NCBI RefSeq assembly: GCF_029953265.1 | Contig: NZ_JASBAO010000001.1 | Location: 248,001 to 312,000 of the forward strand | Direction: 5' to 3' | From: Commensalibacter oyaizuii | Lineage (GTDB): Bacteria; Pseudomonadota; Alphaproteobacteria; Acetobacterales; Acetobacteraceae | Length of the DNA stretch: 64,000 nt | Part shown: piece after piece, positions 54,238 through 63,958 of the stretch | How positions within the stretch are numbered: the first letter of the stretch is position 1 | How the letters are laid out: every line of letters begins with the position of its first letter | Program-made: the position numbers and the translations under genes | The notes under the pieces: generated by a model | Seen by the model: only the letters and a program-made list of their open reading frames with translations | What the model was told of the DNA's origin: nothing | The model's database searches: none

Positions 54238-54693
54238 TATGGATGCTTCTTAAGAATAAAGGTTATATATAGTTAATGAATTGCGATATGCAGTTTTACA
54301 TAAACTAAGGGGAATATAAAGGTATAAGTTTGGCAAGATTGTGATTTTCTTGCGTTCAAATTTAGGTTCGCTATTAGATATGAAGAAATATAATATATTC
54401 GAAATGAATGGTTTTAGGATATATCTATCTAGTATCAGAAGATTTATTATACATTCTGACTACTCGATTCAGATTGAGACGAACATAAAATATTGTGGAT
54501 ATTTTGTTAGAACAAAATCTTAAGATAAATTATAAAAACGATAGAATTTTATGTAGATTTTGACCCAATAATTGTTTCGTTGTTATATAAATAATAGATC
54601 GTATGCCCGATATGTATTATAACATAAATATGTTTTCAAAAGAATATTTTTCAAAAAATGTTGTATCTACGATATTAAATTCAAGTTGTTCTA
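54238..54693. other. 456-base intergenic region, no petA found
   Basis: This AT-rich stretch lies between the binding protein gene and petB, which diverge. A 60-codon frame (54341-54523) has a GTG start and no convincing ribosome site or similarity, and I do not call it a gene. The Rieske gene petA, which normally precedes petB, is not here, and no Rieske Cys-x-His motif remnant was seen. Promoters for both flanking genes should lie in it. Confidence 0.45.
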
Positions 54694-55944
54694 ATGACAG
54701 ATCATAATACCTCAAAACCTGATGTTTCGGCAAATCTTGTAAACAAGAAAAAATGCTTAAATGAATGGATCGAAAATCGCTTACCTATTTTTTCTGTAGT
54801 TCGACGAGAATTTGTGCAGTTTCCAATGCCAAAAAATCTGAATTTTTGGTGGGTGTTTGGGGCAATCCTATCTGTTGTTTTATTGTTGATGGTGGCCACC
54901 GGCATTTTTTTAACCATGTCTTATACACCATCAGTGCGTGATGCTTTTGCCTCTATTGAAATGATCGAACGTCGCGTGCCAAGTGGGTGGTTGCTGCGTT
55001 CAATGCATATGGCTGGATCGAATATTTTTTTGGCTTGTTTATATCTTCATATATTTAGAGGCTTGTATTACGGTTCATATAAATCCCCACGTGAGTTGGT
55101 CTGGCTTTCTGGCTTAATATTGATGATCATGGTTATGATGACGGCATTTGCTGGGTATATTTTACCTTGGGGGCAAATGTCGTATTGGGCTGCAAATGTT
55201 GTTATTCAAGCAATATCTTCTATTCCCTTTATAGGAGAGGGACTGGCACATTGGTTAATGGGGGGCAGCTCTCCAAATGATTTGACCTTGCATCGTTATT
55301 TTGTCCTGCATTTTGTAATGGCGTTTTTGATTTTAGCGATCGTATGTATTCACGTTCTTTGTTTGCATGTGGTTAAATCCAATAACCCCAAAGGGATTGA
55401 ACCCAAAACACCAACGGAAACATTACCATTTTATCCGTATTATGTTGCCAAAGATGGTATAGGAATTATTCTTGCTTTTTTAGTAATGATCGTGCTGATT
55501 TTCTTTTTTCCAAATTTACTGACAAACAGCGAAAATTATATTCCTGCCAATCCAATGGAAACGCCTGCTGATATTGCTCCAGAATGGTATTTCTTACCAT
55601 TTTACGGAATTTTACAAATTATTCCTTTTAAGTTTATGGGATTAATTTTATCCGTTGGTGCGTTGTTGGTTTTGTTTTTTGTACCTTGGTTAGATAAATC
55701 CCCTGTTAAATCAGCACGATATCGTCCCTTATATCGCATAGCTTTGCTTTTGTTGGTTGTTTCATTTGTTATTTTAGGATTGGTGGGTAAATACCATACG
55801 CATACTGGATTAATATGGTTGGGTAGAGTGGCTTTATTATATTATTATTTGCATTTTTTGTTGATTTTGCCTTTGTCTGCTCGTTTTGATTTATCCAGAA
55901 CGTTACCAACATCACTACTAGATGACGAGGGGAAAAAGTCATGA
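54694..55944 (+). CDS. petB: Cytochrome b of the bc1 complex
   Basis: Cytochrome b holds both quinone sites and two haem b groups of complex III. The 416-residue polytopic protein has the haem ligand pairs His105/His206 and His119/His220, spaced 14 apart as expected. It also has the Qo-site PEWY motif at 296-299 in IAPEWYFLPFYGIL, and the helix set with GYILPWGQMSYWAANVV. All key residues look intact, so the subunit should be functional. The C terminus overlaps petC by 4 bases. The usual upstream Rieske gene petA is missing from this locus. Confidence 0.96.
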   Translation: MTDHNTSKPDVSANLVNKKKCLNEWIENRLPIFSVVRREFVQFPMPKNLNFWWVFGAILSVVLLLMVATGIFLTMSYTPSVRDAFASIEMIERRVPSGWLLRSMHMAGSNIFLACLYLHIFRGLYYGSYKSPRELVWLSGLILMIMVMMTAFAGYILPWGQMSYWAANVVIQAISSIPFIGEGLAHWLMGGSSPNDLTLHRYFVLHFVMAFLILAIVCIHVLCLHVVKSNNPKGIEPKTPTETLPFYPYYVAKDGIGIILAFLVMIVLIFFFPNLLTNSENYIPANPMETPADIAPEWYFLPFYGILQIIPFKFMGLILSVGALLVLFFVPWLDKSPVKSARYRPLYRIALLLLVVSFVILGLVGKYHTHTGLIWLGRVALLYYYLHFLLILPLSARFDLSRTLPTSLLDDEGKKS

Positions 55945-56732
55945 TTATGAAAAAAATACCCCTAACAGTGTTCGCAAGTATTACGTTGTTTTTGCTAAAT
56001 ATTGTTTCTTTATATGGTCAAGACGCACAATCTGCAAATCAAACAGGTCATTATCCAAAACAATCATGGGGATTTATTGGCCCATTGGGAACGTATGATA
56101 TGGCCAGTGTACAACGGGGATATATGGTGTATCGTAAGGCATGTGCGTCTTGTCATACCATTAAATATATGCGTTACGCTGATTTACAACAAACAGGCCT
56201 TACCTTGGAACAAATTGATAAACTTGCTGCAATGGATCGTATGCTAGACGGCAAGGACGCGCAAGGATTAGATCACTATCGCGCTGCAACTGTAGAAGAC
56301 TTTTTGCCTCCTCCTTATGCCAATGATATGATTGCTAAGAATGCTAATGTGGGTAAATTGCCTTTGGATTTATCACGTTACGCGATGACCGTGGGGGGGC
56401 AGGCAGATTATATCACGGCTATTTTATTAGGTTATCGAAAAGCCCCAGAAAGTTTCCACTTCGATCAACCTGGATTTTACTATAATATATATGCAGCGGG
56501 TCATCAGATTGCTATGCCGCCTCCTTTGACCAAAGATGGTATAAAATATACGGATGGTGTAAGCGCATCTATAGAACAACAAGCACGTGATGTTGCGACA
56601 TTTTTAAGTTGGACAGCACATCCACATCTGGTAGAACGTCACCGTATTGGGATAATGATTTTCATATATGGTATTTTTGTTGCCATATTAATTATATTTG
56701 TAAAACGAAAAGTCTGGTCTAATGTCAAATAA
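55941..56732 (+). CDS. petC: Cytochrome c1 of the bc1 complex
   Basis: Cytochrome c1 carries electrons from the Rieske protein to a soluble cytochrome c or an oxidase. The protein has a signal sequence (PLTVFASITLFLLNIVSLYG), one CASCH haem site (residues 68-72), the axial Met192 in GHQIAMPPPLT and a C-terminal membrane anchor (IGIMIFIYGIFVAILIIFV). Conserved MASVQRGYMVYRKACASCH and YIYAAGH-like segments confirm the family. It overlaps petB by 4 bases and mtnP by 11. Its electron acceptor is unclear, as the COX1-like protein in this window has no catalytic site. Confidence 0.95.
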   Translation: MIMKKIPLTVFASITLFLLNIVSLYGQDAQSANQTGHYPKQSWGFIGPLGTYDMASVQRGYMVYRKACASCHTIKYMRYADLQQTGLTLEQIDKLAAMDRMLDGKDAQGLDHYRAATVEDFLPPPYANDMIAKNANVGKLPLDLSRYAMTVGGQADYITAILLGYRKAPESFHFDQPGFYYNIYAAGHQIAMPPPLTKDGIKYTDGVSASIEQQARDVATFLSWTAHPHLVERHRIGIMIFIYGIFVAILIIFVKRKVWSNVK

Positions 56733-57621
56733 TGATGCTTCTTTAATGTCGGTAAAACCTGTTATTGGAATTATCGGTGGTTCTGGATTATACGATATTT
56801 CGGGATTAACTGATCAGCAATGGGTAACTGTTGAAACACCATGGGGCAGTCCTTCAGATCAATTACTAACGGGTAATTTAAACGGTGTATCTTGCGTATT
56901 TTTACCCCGTCATGGGCGTGGTCATGGTATTTCTCCTTCTGAGGTAAATTATCATGCCAATATCGCTGCTATGAAAAAATTAGGGGTTACAGACATTGTA
57001 TCTGTTTCAGCGGTTGGATCGTTAAAAGAAGAACTGGCACCAGGTACTTTTGTTGTTGTTGATCAGGTAATCGATCGTACACGGTTACGAAATAAAAGCT
57101 TTTTTGGAACTGGATTGGTTGCTCATGTTTCTTTGGCAGACCCATTTTGTCAAAGGATAGGACAAGTGTTGTTTGAAAATGCCAAGACATTGGGATTGTC
57201 TGTAGTACAAGGGGGGACTTACTTAGTTATGGAAGGGCCCCAATTTTCAACACGAGCCGAGAGTAATTTGTATCGTTCTTGGGGTGCATCAGTGATCGGA
57301 ATGACAAATATGCCAGAGGCAGCCTTGGCCCGTGAGGCGGAGATTTGCTATGCGACGGTGGCAATGGTTACCGATTATGATTGCTGGCACGAAGATCATG
57401 ATGCGGTTAGTGTTGAAGCAGTGATTAAAACTTTGACTGCAAATGCCAGCAACGCTCGATCCCTAGTATCCAAAGTCATTCCAAGCTTGGGACACACAAG
57501 AAAAGAATGTTATGCTGGATGTTGTCACGCATTGAATCATGCGATTATCACAGCTCCGCATAAACGCGATCCGCAAATCGTTGAAAAGCTAAAATGGATT
57601 GCAGGTCGTGTTTTATCTTGA
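56722..57621 (+). CDS. mtnP: S-methyl-5'-thioadenosine phosphorylase
   Basis: MtnP cleaves 5'-methylthioadenosine with phosphate to adenine and 5-methylthioribose 1-phosphate in methionine salvage. The 299-residue PNP-family protein shows GIIGGSGLYDISGL at the start, FLPRHGRGHGISPSEVNYHANI, the EGPQFSTRAESNLYRSWGASVIGMTNMPEA segment (recognised here as TRAESNLYRSWGASVIGMTN) and the DYDCWHEDHDAVSVE motif of MTAP-type enzymes. It overlaps petC by 11 bases, so it is probably in the pet transcript. A terminator follows. The linkage to petBC is common in acetic acid bacteria or chance; I cannot tell. Confidence 0.93.
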   Translation: MSNNDASLMSVKPVIGIIGGSGLYDISGLTDQQWVTVETPWGSPSDQLLTGNLNGVSCVFLPRHGRGHGISPSEVNYHANIAAMKKLGVTDIVSVSAVGSLKEELAPGTFVVVDQVIDRTRLRNKSFFGTGLVAHVSLADPFCQRIGQVLFENAKTLGLSVVQGGTYLVMEGPQFSTRAESNLYRSWGASVIGMTNMPEAALAREAEICYATVAMVTDYDCWHEDHDAVSVEAVIKTLTANASNARSLVSKVIPSLGHTRKECYAGCCHALNHAIITAPHKRDPQIVEKLKWIAGRVLS

Positions 57622-57655
57622 AGTTTTGCTGAACATAAAGAATTCATAAGTTAAA

Positions 57656-57691
57656 AAAAGGAACTGCACTTTCAAATATGCAGTTCCTTTT
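57656..57691 (+). terminator. Intrinsic terminator after mtnP
   Basis: A perfect 13-bp stem (57656-57668 and 57679-57691) with a 10-base loop ends in TTTTCTTTTG. The complementary A-rich arm allows use from both strands, so it also serves the convergent ene-reductase gene. Confidence 0.88.
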
Positions 57692-57725
57692 CTTTTGTGG
57701 ATCTTTTAATTTTATTATAATTTAT

Positions 57726-58805
57726 TTAATAGTCGGTATAGCCTTTTTCCCCTTGCGTAAACCATGTTTTGGCATCATCTGGGGTGAAGGGAATTCCTGC
57801 TTTGATTTTGTGAACCAAATCAGGATTGGAGATAAAAGGGCGTCCAAATGCAACGCCATCGGCTTGGTCATGAAGCATTACATCTTGTGCTGATTTACCA
57901 TTATAAGAACCATTAATGATAAAATTGCCTGAAAAGTGTTTTCGCATTGCTGGGGCAATGGCAGGATAAAAATCATCATCTGTAAGGTCTGACATAACAA
58001 AGTTATTTTCACCAGGTCTGGGTTCTCTGACCTCGAGAAAATTAATTTTTTCTTTGCTTAATGCTTCAGCTGCAGCCGTAAATAAAGGTTCTGGGTTGCT
58101 GTCGTGTACTCCTTGGATTAATTCATTTGGGGATAAGCGAACTGAGGTTCTATCCGAACCAACTGCGTTGCAGACAGTTTGTGTTATTTCAATTAATAAA
58201 CGCAGACGGTTTTCAATAGATCCCCCATATTCATCGTTTCGTAAATTACAATTATCTCTTAAAAACTGATCAATTAAATATCCGTTAGCAGCGTGAATCT
58301 GGACACCGTCAAACCCTGCTTCTAAGGCATTTTTTGCAGCCATAGCATAGTCATTTAGCAAGCGTGGGATTTCATTGATAGGTAATTCCCGTGCTTTGGT
58401 ATAAGGCTGTTTCCCATCATACGTATGTGCATATTTTGGTGCTACCGTTGAAGAAGAAGAAATGGGGGAGGGGTAAAAGGATGGATGAACTGTTCGCCCC
58501 ATATGCCACAATTGGCAAATAATTTTTCCACCTTCTTCATGCACAGCCTTTACGATTGGTTTCCATGCTTCTACCTGCTGTTTATTCCATATTCCTGGCG
58601 CATAAGCCCAGCCAAGACCTTCTTGGGATATACCAGTCCCTTCGGAGATGATTAACCCTGCACTTGCACGTTGACGATAATATTCAACCATAATGGGTGT
58701 TGGAATATGGTCTTTAGTTGCACGACCACGTGTCATTGGGGCCATTATAATACGATTTGGTATGTGAATAGCGCCTAGTTGAAGGGAATCGAAAAGAGTA
58801 GGCAT
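57726..58805 (-). CDS. Old yellow enzyme family ene-reductase (NemA-like)
   Basis: This FMN enzyme reduces the C=C bond of electrophilic alkenes with NAD(P)H and can detoxify N-ethylmaleimide or nitro esters. The N-terminal LGAIHIPNRIIMAPMTRGRA, the FMN/substrate motif HAANGYLIDQFLRDNCN (the family's HxxN pair) and RNDEYGGSIENRLRLL are present, and the C-terminal ADGVAFGRPFISNPDL phosphate site is clear. The frame is open to 58853; the ATG at 58805 starts the conserved MPTLFDSLQ and gives 359 residues, like NemA (365). A TetR gene lies just upstream in the same direction, as in nemR-nemA. Confidence 0.93.
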   Translation of the reverse strand: MPTLFDSLQLGAIHIPNRIIMAPMTRGRATKDHIPTPIMVEYYRQRASAGLIISEGTGISQEGLGWAYAPGIWNKQQVEAWKPIVKAVHEEGGKIICQLWHMGRTVHPSFYPSPISSSSTVAPKYAHTYDGKQPYTKARELPINEIPRLLNDYAMAAKNALEAGFDGVQIHAANGYLIDQFLRDNCNLRNDEYGGSIENRLRLLIEITQTVCNAVGSDRTSVRLSPNELIQGVHDSNPEPLFTAAAEALSKEKINFLEVREPRPGENNFVMSDLTDDDFYPAIAPAMRKHFSGNFIINGSYNGKSAQDVMLHDQADGVAFGRPFISNPDLVHKIKAGIPFTPDDAKTWFTQGEKGYTDY

Positions 58806-58864
58806 GATATCATCCTTAATCTGTATAAGAGAATCAGTTACGATAAATATCATTATACAAATAA

Positions 58865-58879
58865 TAGACTGGTCGTCTA
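58865..58879. promoter_or_regulatory. Candidate TetR operator before the ene-reductase
   Basis: The site TAGAC-TGGTC-GTCTA is a perfect 5-bp inverted repeat around a 5-base centre in the 108-base gap between the TetR gene and the ene-reductase start. Its TAGAC/GTCTA arms resemble the E. coli NemR box as I recall it, which supports local control by the adjacent regulator. Confidence 0.5.
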
Positions 58880-58913
58880 GTGGCTAAACAATAAATAAAA
58901 TATTTTATTCTTA

Positions 58914-59504
58914 TTAAGTGGCTAATAAATTATGTGTGTATTGAAACGCTTGTTCAAAAGGAAAACTGTTTTTCTGTATTTTGGTCAGTAAACTTGCTCC
59001 TAGCCATTGTTGATATAGCAAATGTGCAGTATCTGACGGGTTAAGATATTTTGGAATAGAGTTGTCTTGTTGACCAATAATAAGTATTTTTGTAATTTCT
59101 AATAATACTTTTTCAGTTCCTTGACGAAAAGCTTCTCGCATAGAATCTGAATAATCAGCAATTTCAGAGCTGATTTTAACGATTAAGCAGCGTCCTTCAA
59201 AATTATTCACGCACTGCACATCATACCATTTTTTCCAATATGACAACAGGCGCTCTTTACCCGATAGGGCATTATTTTCAAATAGAGTTGATATGGTTTT
59301 CAGATAGTTATCAAAATAATAATGAATGACTGCTACACCGTATTCCTCTTTTGATTCAAAATAATAATAGAACGAGCCTTTTGGTATCCCAGCCTTTTTT
59401 AGCAATGTTGATAAACCCACGTGGTTAAATCCGTGGGTCGAGAATATTTCTAGGCCTGTTCTTAGTAACAGTTCTTTTTTATCGTTTTGATGTGTTGCAT
59501 TCAT
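58914..59504 (-). CDS. TetR/AcrR-family regulator, NemR-like
   Basis: The 196-residue repressor has the N-terminal helix-turn-helix FNHVGLSTLLKKAGIPKGSFYYYFESKEEYG (recognised by GLSTLLKKAGIPKGSFYYYF) and a C-terminal helical ligand domain. It contains Cys residues (VQCVNNFEGRCLIVKI) where NemR-type repressors sense reactive electrophiles through a redox Cys. The ene-reductase gene follows 109 bases downstream, with a palindrome between. A role in an electrophile-responsive operon is inferred. The dienelactone hydrolase gene precedes it on the same strand by 50 bases. Confidence 0.9.
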   Translation of the reverse strand: MNATHQNDKKELLLRTGLEIFSTHGFNHVGLSTLLKKAGIPKGSFYYYFESKEEYGVAVIHYYFDNYLKTISTLFENNALSGKERLLSYWKKWYDVQCVNNFEGRCLIVKISSEIADYSDSMREAFRQGTEKVLLEITKILIIGQQDNSIPKYLNPSDTAHLLYQQWLGASLLTKIQKNSFPFEQAFQYTHNLLAT

Positions 59505-59553
59505 TGTTACATAATTATATCGAAGAAAGAAACGTTCATATTGTAGATAGTGA

Positions 59554-60216
59554 TTATAAATATTTTTTAAAGAGATCTAGAGTTCGTTGTTGGGCTTGTT
59601 GATAGGCGGTTGGATTAAAACTAGATCGAGCCTGACATCCAAAACCGTGATCAGCATTTTCATAAATATATATTTCGACATCATTATAATGTAAACGAGT
59701 TTGTTCTATTTGATCAAGAGGGATAGATGCATCCAATGCACCGAAATGCATTTGCACAGGGCAACGATGTGGATGCTGTAACAAAGAAGGGATCATTGCA
59801 CCATACCAACAACTGGCTGCAGAAAAAATATCGGTTTCTGTTGCTGCTCTCCAACTCAGACTGCCGCCCCAGCAATAACCAACGACCCCAATTTTAGAGT
59901 ATGGTAAATATTGTGCAGCAGCGATGATATCTAATAAAGTTTTTTGTGGATCAATTTGGGATCTTAAAGAAAATCCTTTTTGAATATCAGTTTGTTCGTA
60001 TCCTAACATTACATTCTTTTCTACTCTGTCGAACAAAGCTGGTGAAATAACGTGATATCCTTGATTTGCAAAATTATCGCATACGTTGCGAATATGATGA
60101 TTTACGCCGAATATTTCTTGCAAAACAACCAACCCAGCCGTGACGTTTTTATGGGTCGATTCATAAGCATGTAAATGATGATGATCAGAAGTGATTATTG
60201 TCGTATCTTGTTTCAT
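59554..60216 (-). CDS. Dienelactone hydrolase family protein
   Basis: This 220-residue alpha/beta hydrolase belongs to the DLH family. The catalytic triad is visible: Cys115 in VVGYCWGGSLSW, Asp162 in FGALDASIP and His190 in YENADHGFGC. The N-terminal GLVVLQEIFGVNHHIRNVCD is typical. Relatives cleave dienelactones or other cyclic esters, but no aromatic-degradation genes are near, so the substrate is open. It is the first gene of a leftward set with the TetR regulator and the ene-reductase, which suggests a shared detoxification role. Confidence 0.9.
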   Translation of the reverse strand: MKQDTTIITSDHHHLHAYESTHKNVTAGLVVLQEIFGVNHHIRNVCDNFANQGYHVISPALFDRVEKNVMLGYEQTDIQKGFSLRSQIDPQKTLLDIIAAAQYLPYSKIGVVGYCWGGSLSWRAATETDIFSAASCWYGAMIPSLLQHPHRCPVQMHFGALDASIPLDQIEQTRLHYNDVEIYIYENADHGFGCQARSSFNPTAYQQAQQRTLDLFKKYL

Positions 60217-60332
60217 AATTACGATCTCCGTTGGTTATTTTAAACTAATATTAGAAAAGGATACCATAATCTGTTATCAATTTTAGATGAAGACTTTGAA
60301 AAGAATTTGTTCATATCAAATTACTAAATTTT

Positions 60333-60362
60333 CTTGACATTTAGCTTACTAATCCATAAATT
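60333..60362 (+). promoter_or_regulatory. groESL promoter with sigma-32-like elements
   Basis: CTTGACA (60333-60339) is followed after 14 bases by CCATAAAT (60354-60361), close to the heat-shock sigma-32 pattern. The same DNA gives TTGACA with TAAATT at 17-base spacing, a housekeeping sigma-70 promoter. No CIRCE element (TTAGCACTC-N9-GAGTGCTAA) is present. The leader of about 120 bases contains small hairpins (AACGCG/CGCG near 60409-60425, AATGC/GCATT near 60441-60465). Confidence 0.55.
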
Positions 60363-60490
60363 ATAGACAATTATTAGTTGTAAATTGATAACTAATAAGA
60401 ATTGGAGTAACGCGGCAAAACGCGCGTAGTTAAAACCCATAATGCTGCTTTGATTAAGGGCATTATATAGAAATTAATGGAGCGATCCAA

Positions 60491-60781
60491 ATGACGAATT
60501 TTCGTCCTCTACACGACCGTGTGGTCGTTCGTCGGCTAAATAGCGAAGAAAAGACTGCTGGCGGTATTATCATTCCTGAAACAGCAAAAGAAAAACCACA
60601 AGAAGGTGAAGTCATTGCCGTTGGACCAGGTGCACGCAACGAACAAGGTCAAATTGTTGCTTTAGACGTAAAAAAAGGTGACAAAATTTTGTTTGGTAAA
60701 TGGTCAGGCACCGAGGTTAAATTAAATGGTGAAGATCTGTTGATCATGAAAGAAAGCGATATTATGGGAATTATCGGTTAA
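60491..60781 (+). CDS. groS: Co-chaperonin GroES
   Basis: GroES is the heptameric lid of the GroEL folding chamber. The 96-residue protein has [37 protein letters not shown] at the start (seen here as [13 protein letters not shown] and [16 protein letters not shown]), with the mobile loop, and ends in [16 protein letters not shown]. Length and motifs are normal. It is followed by groL after 70 bases. A GGAGCGATCCAA site precedes the ATG. Confidence 0.98.
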   Translation: MTNFRPLHDRVVVRRLNSEEKTAGGIIIPETAKEKPQEGEVIAVGPGARNEQGQIVALDVKKGDKILFGKWSGTEVKLNGEDLLIMKESDIMGIIG

Positions 60782-60827
60782 TCACCGAACTTTTCCTTTT
60801 ATAATATATTGTTTTTTTGACTTTTAA

Positions 60828-62507
<1,680 letters not shown>

Positions 62508-62537
62508 TTCCCTACCAGTTCTATAAACGCATATTAA

Positions 62538-62555
62538 AGGAGGGGATGCCCTCCT
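62538..62555 (+). terminator. First terminator after groL
   Basis: A GC-rich 7-bp stem (AGGAGGG/CCCTCCT) closes on GATG and is followed by GATTTTTG. It lies 30 bases past the groL stop. Confidence 0.75.
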
Positions 62556-62563
62556 GATTTTTG

Positions 62564-62592
62564 AAAGTCGTTACTTATTCAGTAACGACTTT
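62564..62592 (+). terminator. Second terminator after groL
   Basis: An 11-bp perfect stem (AAAGTCGTTAC/GTAACGACTTT, 62564-62574 and 62582-62592) is followed by TTATTTTG. With the hairpin just before, it forms a tandem terminator for the strongly expressed groESL message. Confidence 0.88.
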
Positions 62593-62715
62593 TTATTTTG
62601 GTAAATTGCACTTATGATAATTTTATTATTATAATTATTTATTTTATATTTTAGACTAATCACAATGTATTTATCATATCGTTGAGATAATCGTCAGTTT
62701 ACAGTTGGTTAAAAA

Positions 62716-63369
62716 ATGCAAGGTAAAATATTAAGTTTTTCGATACAAGAAAATATAGGATATATTTTAGGTGATGATGGGCATCACTACTTATTTAAAG
62801 GTAGTGAGTGGAAGGCAAGTAGGGTGCCAAAACCAGGTGTTACTGTAACCTTCGATACTGATCATCTGGGAAAAGCATTACAGATATCAACATTATCTCG
62901 CTCTGCTATAATATTAGAGCAAGTTGAACAGTCAGACGATCCTGCTTACCTTGTACAGCTGGAAGCTGAAAAAAGATATAATATGTTTGACTGGTTTTTA
63001 AAATGTTTGAAAAATTATTTTAATTTCTCTGGCAGAGCAAGACGTTCAGAATATTGGTATTATCGACTAAGTAAGATGGTGTTTGCATTTCTTTTAGGTT
63101 TGGTCTCGGCTGCAGCATTTGCAATAATGGGTTTTAGTGACGATGATTTAAAGCTGTATAGAAATATTATTGCTTTGATCATGGCAATGTTATTTCTTTT
63201 TCCAGATCTTGCTGTGTGCGTACGTCGTTTACACGATGTTGGCCGTTCTGGTTGGTGGTTTCTTATTGCATTTACGATTATAGGTGTAATTCCATTGTTA
63301 ATCTGGTTTTGTAAAGAAACGGATTTTGAAATCAATCAGTGGGGTCCACCATCAAAGGATTTTGTCTGA
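62716..63369 (+). CDS. DUF805 membrane protein with an N-terminal cold-shock-like domain
   Basis: The 217-residue protein joins two parts. Residues 1-60 (MQGKILSFSIQENIGYILGD, then VPKPGVTVTFDT) resemble a cold-shock/OB-fold strand set like that of CspA, with the family's G-K-I/V-x-x-F start. After a linker, residues about 92-210 form a DUF805 domain with YFNFSGRARRSEYWYY and VRRLHDVGRSGWWFLI, its characteristic motifs, and four membrane helices. DUF805 proteins are inner-membrane proteins of unknown function. A real cold-shock gene follows 305 bases later. The RNP motifs are weak, so RNA binding is not assured. Confidence 0.82.
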   Translation: MQGKILSFSIQENIGYILGDDGHHYLFKGSEWKASRVPKPGVTVTFDTDHLGKALQISTLSRSAIILEQVEQSDDPAYLVQLEAEKRYNMFDWFLKCLKNYFNFSGRARRSEYWYYRLSKMVFAFLLGLVSAAAFAIMGFSDDDLKLYRNIIALIMAMLFLFPDLAVCVRRLHDVGRSGWWFLIAFTIIGVIPLLIWFCKETDFEINQWGPPSKDFV

Positions 63370-63513
63370 TTGCAATTTAAATCAATATAATCGATTAAGT
63401 AACAAGTATTATTATTTATTAACATAAAATTAGTATAATATTAATAAATAATGGTCAAAATAAGACACTTTTTTAGTTGGAAGATATTTTTTATAATAAA
63501 ATTTAATATTTTG

Positions 63514-63543
63514 TTTGACACAATCACCCTTTTATGTGTCAAA
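63514..63543. promoter_or_regulatory. Perfect inverted repeat upstream of cspA
   Basis: The 9-bp arms TTTGACACA (63514-63522) and TGTGTCAAA (63535-63543) surround a 12-base centre, about 130 bases before the cspA start. The left arm includes a TTGACA that could be a -35 box, so a protein bound here would overlap the promoter. It could instead be a hairpin in the message if transcription begins earlier. Confidence 0.5.
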
Positions 63544-63583
63544 TAGGAACAGAAAGAACTTATAGCAAGTTTTTTTGATAAGT

Positions 63584-63601
63584 AAACGGAATCCTCCGTT
63601 T
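63584..63601 (+). promoter_or_regulatory. Hairpin in the cspA leader
   Basis: A 7-bp perfect stem (AAACGGA/TCCGTTT) on an ATCC loop is followed by TGATATTTT. It lies 72 bases before the cspA start and may be part of a cold-responsive 5' leader or a weak terminator for the gene before. Confidence 0.45.
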
Positions 63602-63673
63602 TGATATTTTAACTCTATATCAGGTCTGTGTTTCAAGGGCTTGATATTCTTAATTGATAAGGATACGCGGTTA

Positions 63674-63877
63674 ATGCAAACTGGAACCGTGAAATGGTTT
63701 AATCCTACAAAAGGATTTGGTTTTATTGTCCCTGAAGAAGGTGGTAAGGACGTTTTCGTTCATATCACTGCTGTTCAAGCAGCTGGCTTACGTGATTTGA
63801 AAGAAAATCAACGAGTAAGTTACGATATCGTAACTGAAAGAGGAAAAGCTGCTGCTGCAAACCTCAAGCCTTTGTAA
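63674..63877 (+). CDS. cspA: Cold-shock protein (CspA family)
   Basis: This small single-domain RNA chaperone melts mRNA structure in the cold or in growth-phase change. It shows [19 protein letters not shown] with the RNP1 motif KGFGFI and the RNP2 motif VFVHI, then a final [12 protein letters not shown]. The frame is open to 63641; the ATG at 63674 starts the conserved MQTGTVKWF, giving 67 residues, and AAGGATACG is upstream. The long structured leader fits the csp style of post-transcriptional control. A terminator follows. Confidence 0.96.
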   Translation: MQTGTVKWFNPTKGFGFIVPEEGGKDVFVHITAVQAAGLRDLKENQRVSYDIVTERGKAAAANLKPL

Positions 63878-63929
63878 GGGTTGATGCATTAGGTTACTGG
63901 TATTAGAGTTAGCTCGTTACCGTAAGCGC

Positions 63930-63958
63930 AAGCCGGTTCTGTTTTACAGAGTCGGCTT
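63930..63958 (+). terminator. Intrinsic terminator after cspA
   Basis: An imperfect stem (AAGCCG...CGGCTT with an inner TTCTG/CAGAG pairing) is followed by TTTTGCTTTTT. It lies 53 bases past the cspA stop. Confidence 0.85.

Noticed and set aside
54341-54523. 60-codon frame upstream of petB
   Set aside because: GTG start without a ribosome site, low-complexity residue mix and no similarity to Rieske or other proteins.
60240-60490. CIRCE/HrcA site before groES
   Set aside because: No TTAGCACTC or GAGTGCTAA arm is present; only sigma-32/sigma-70-like promoter elements are seen.
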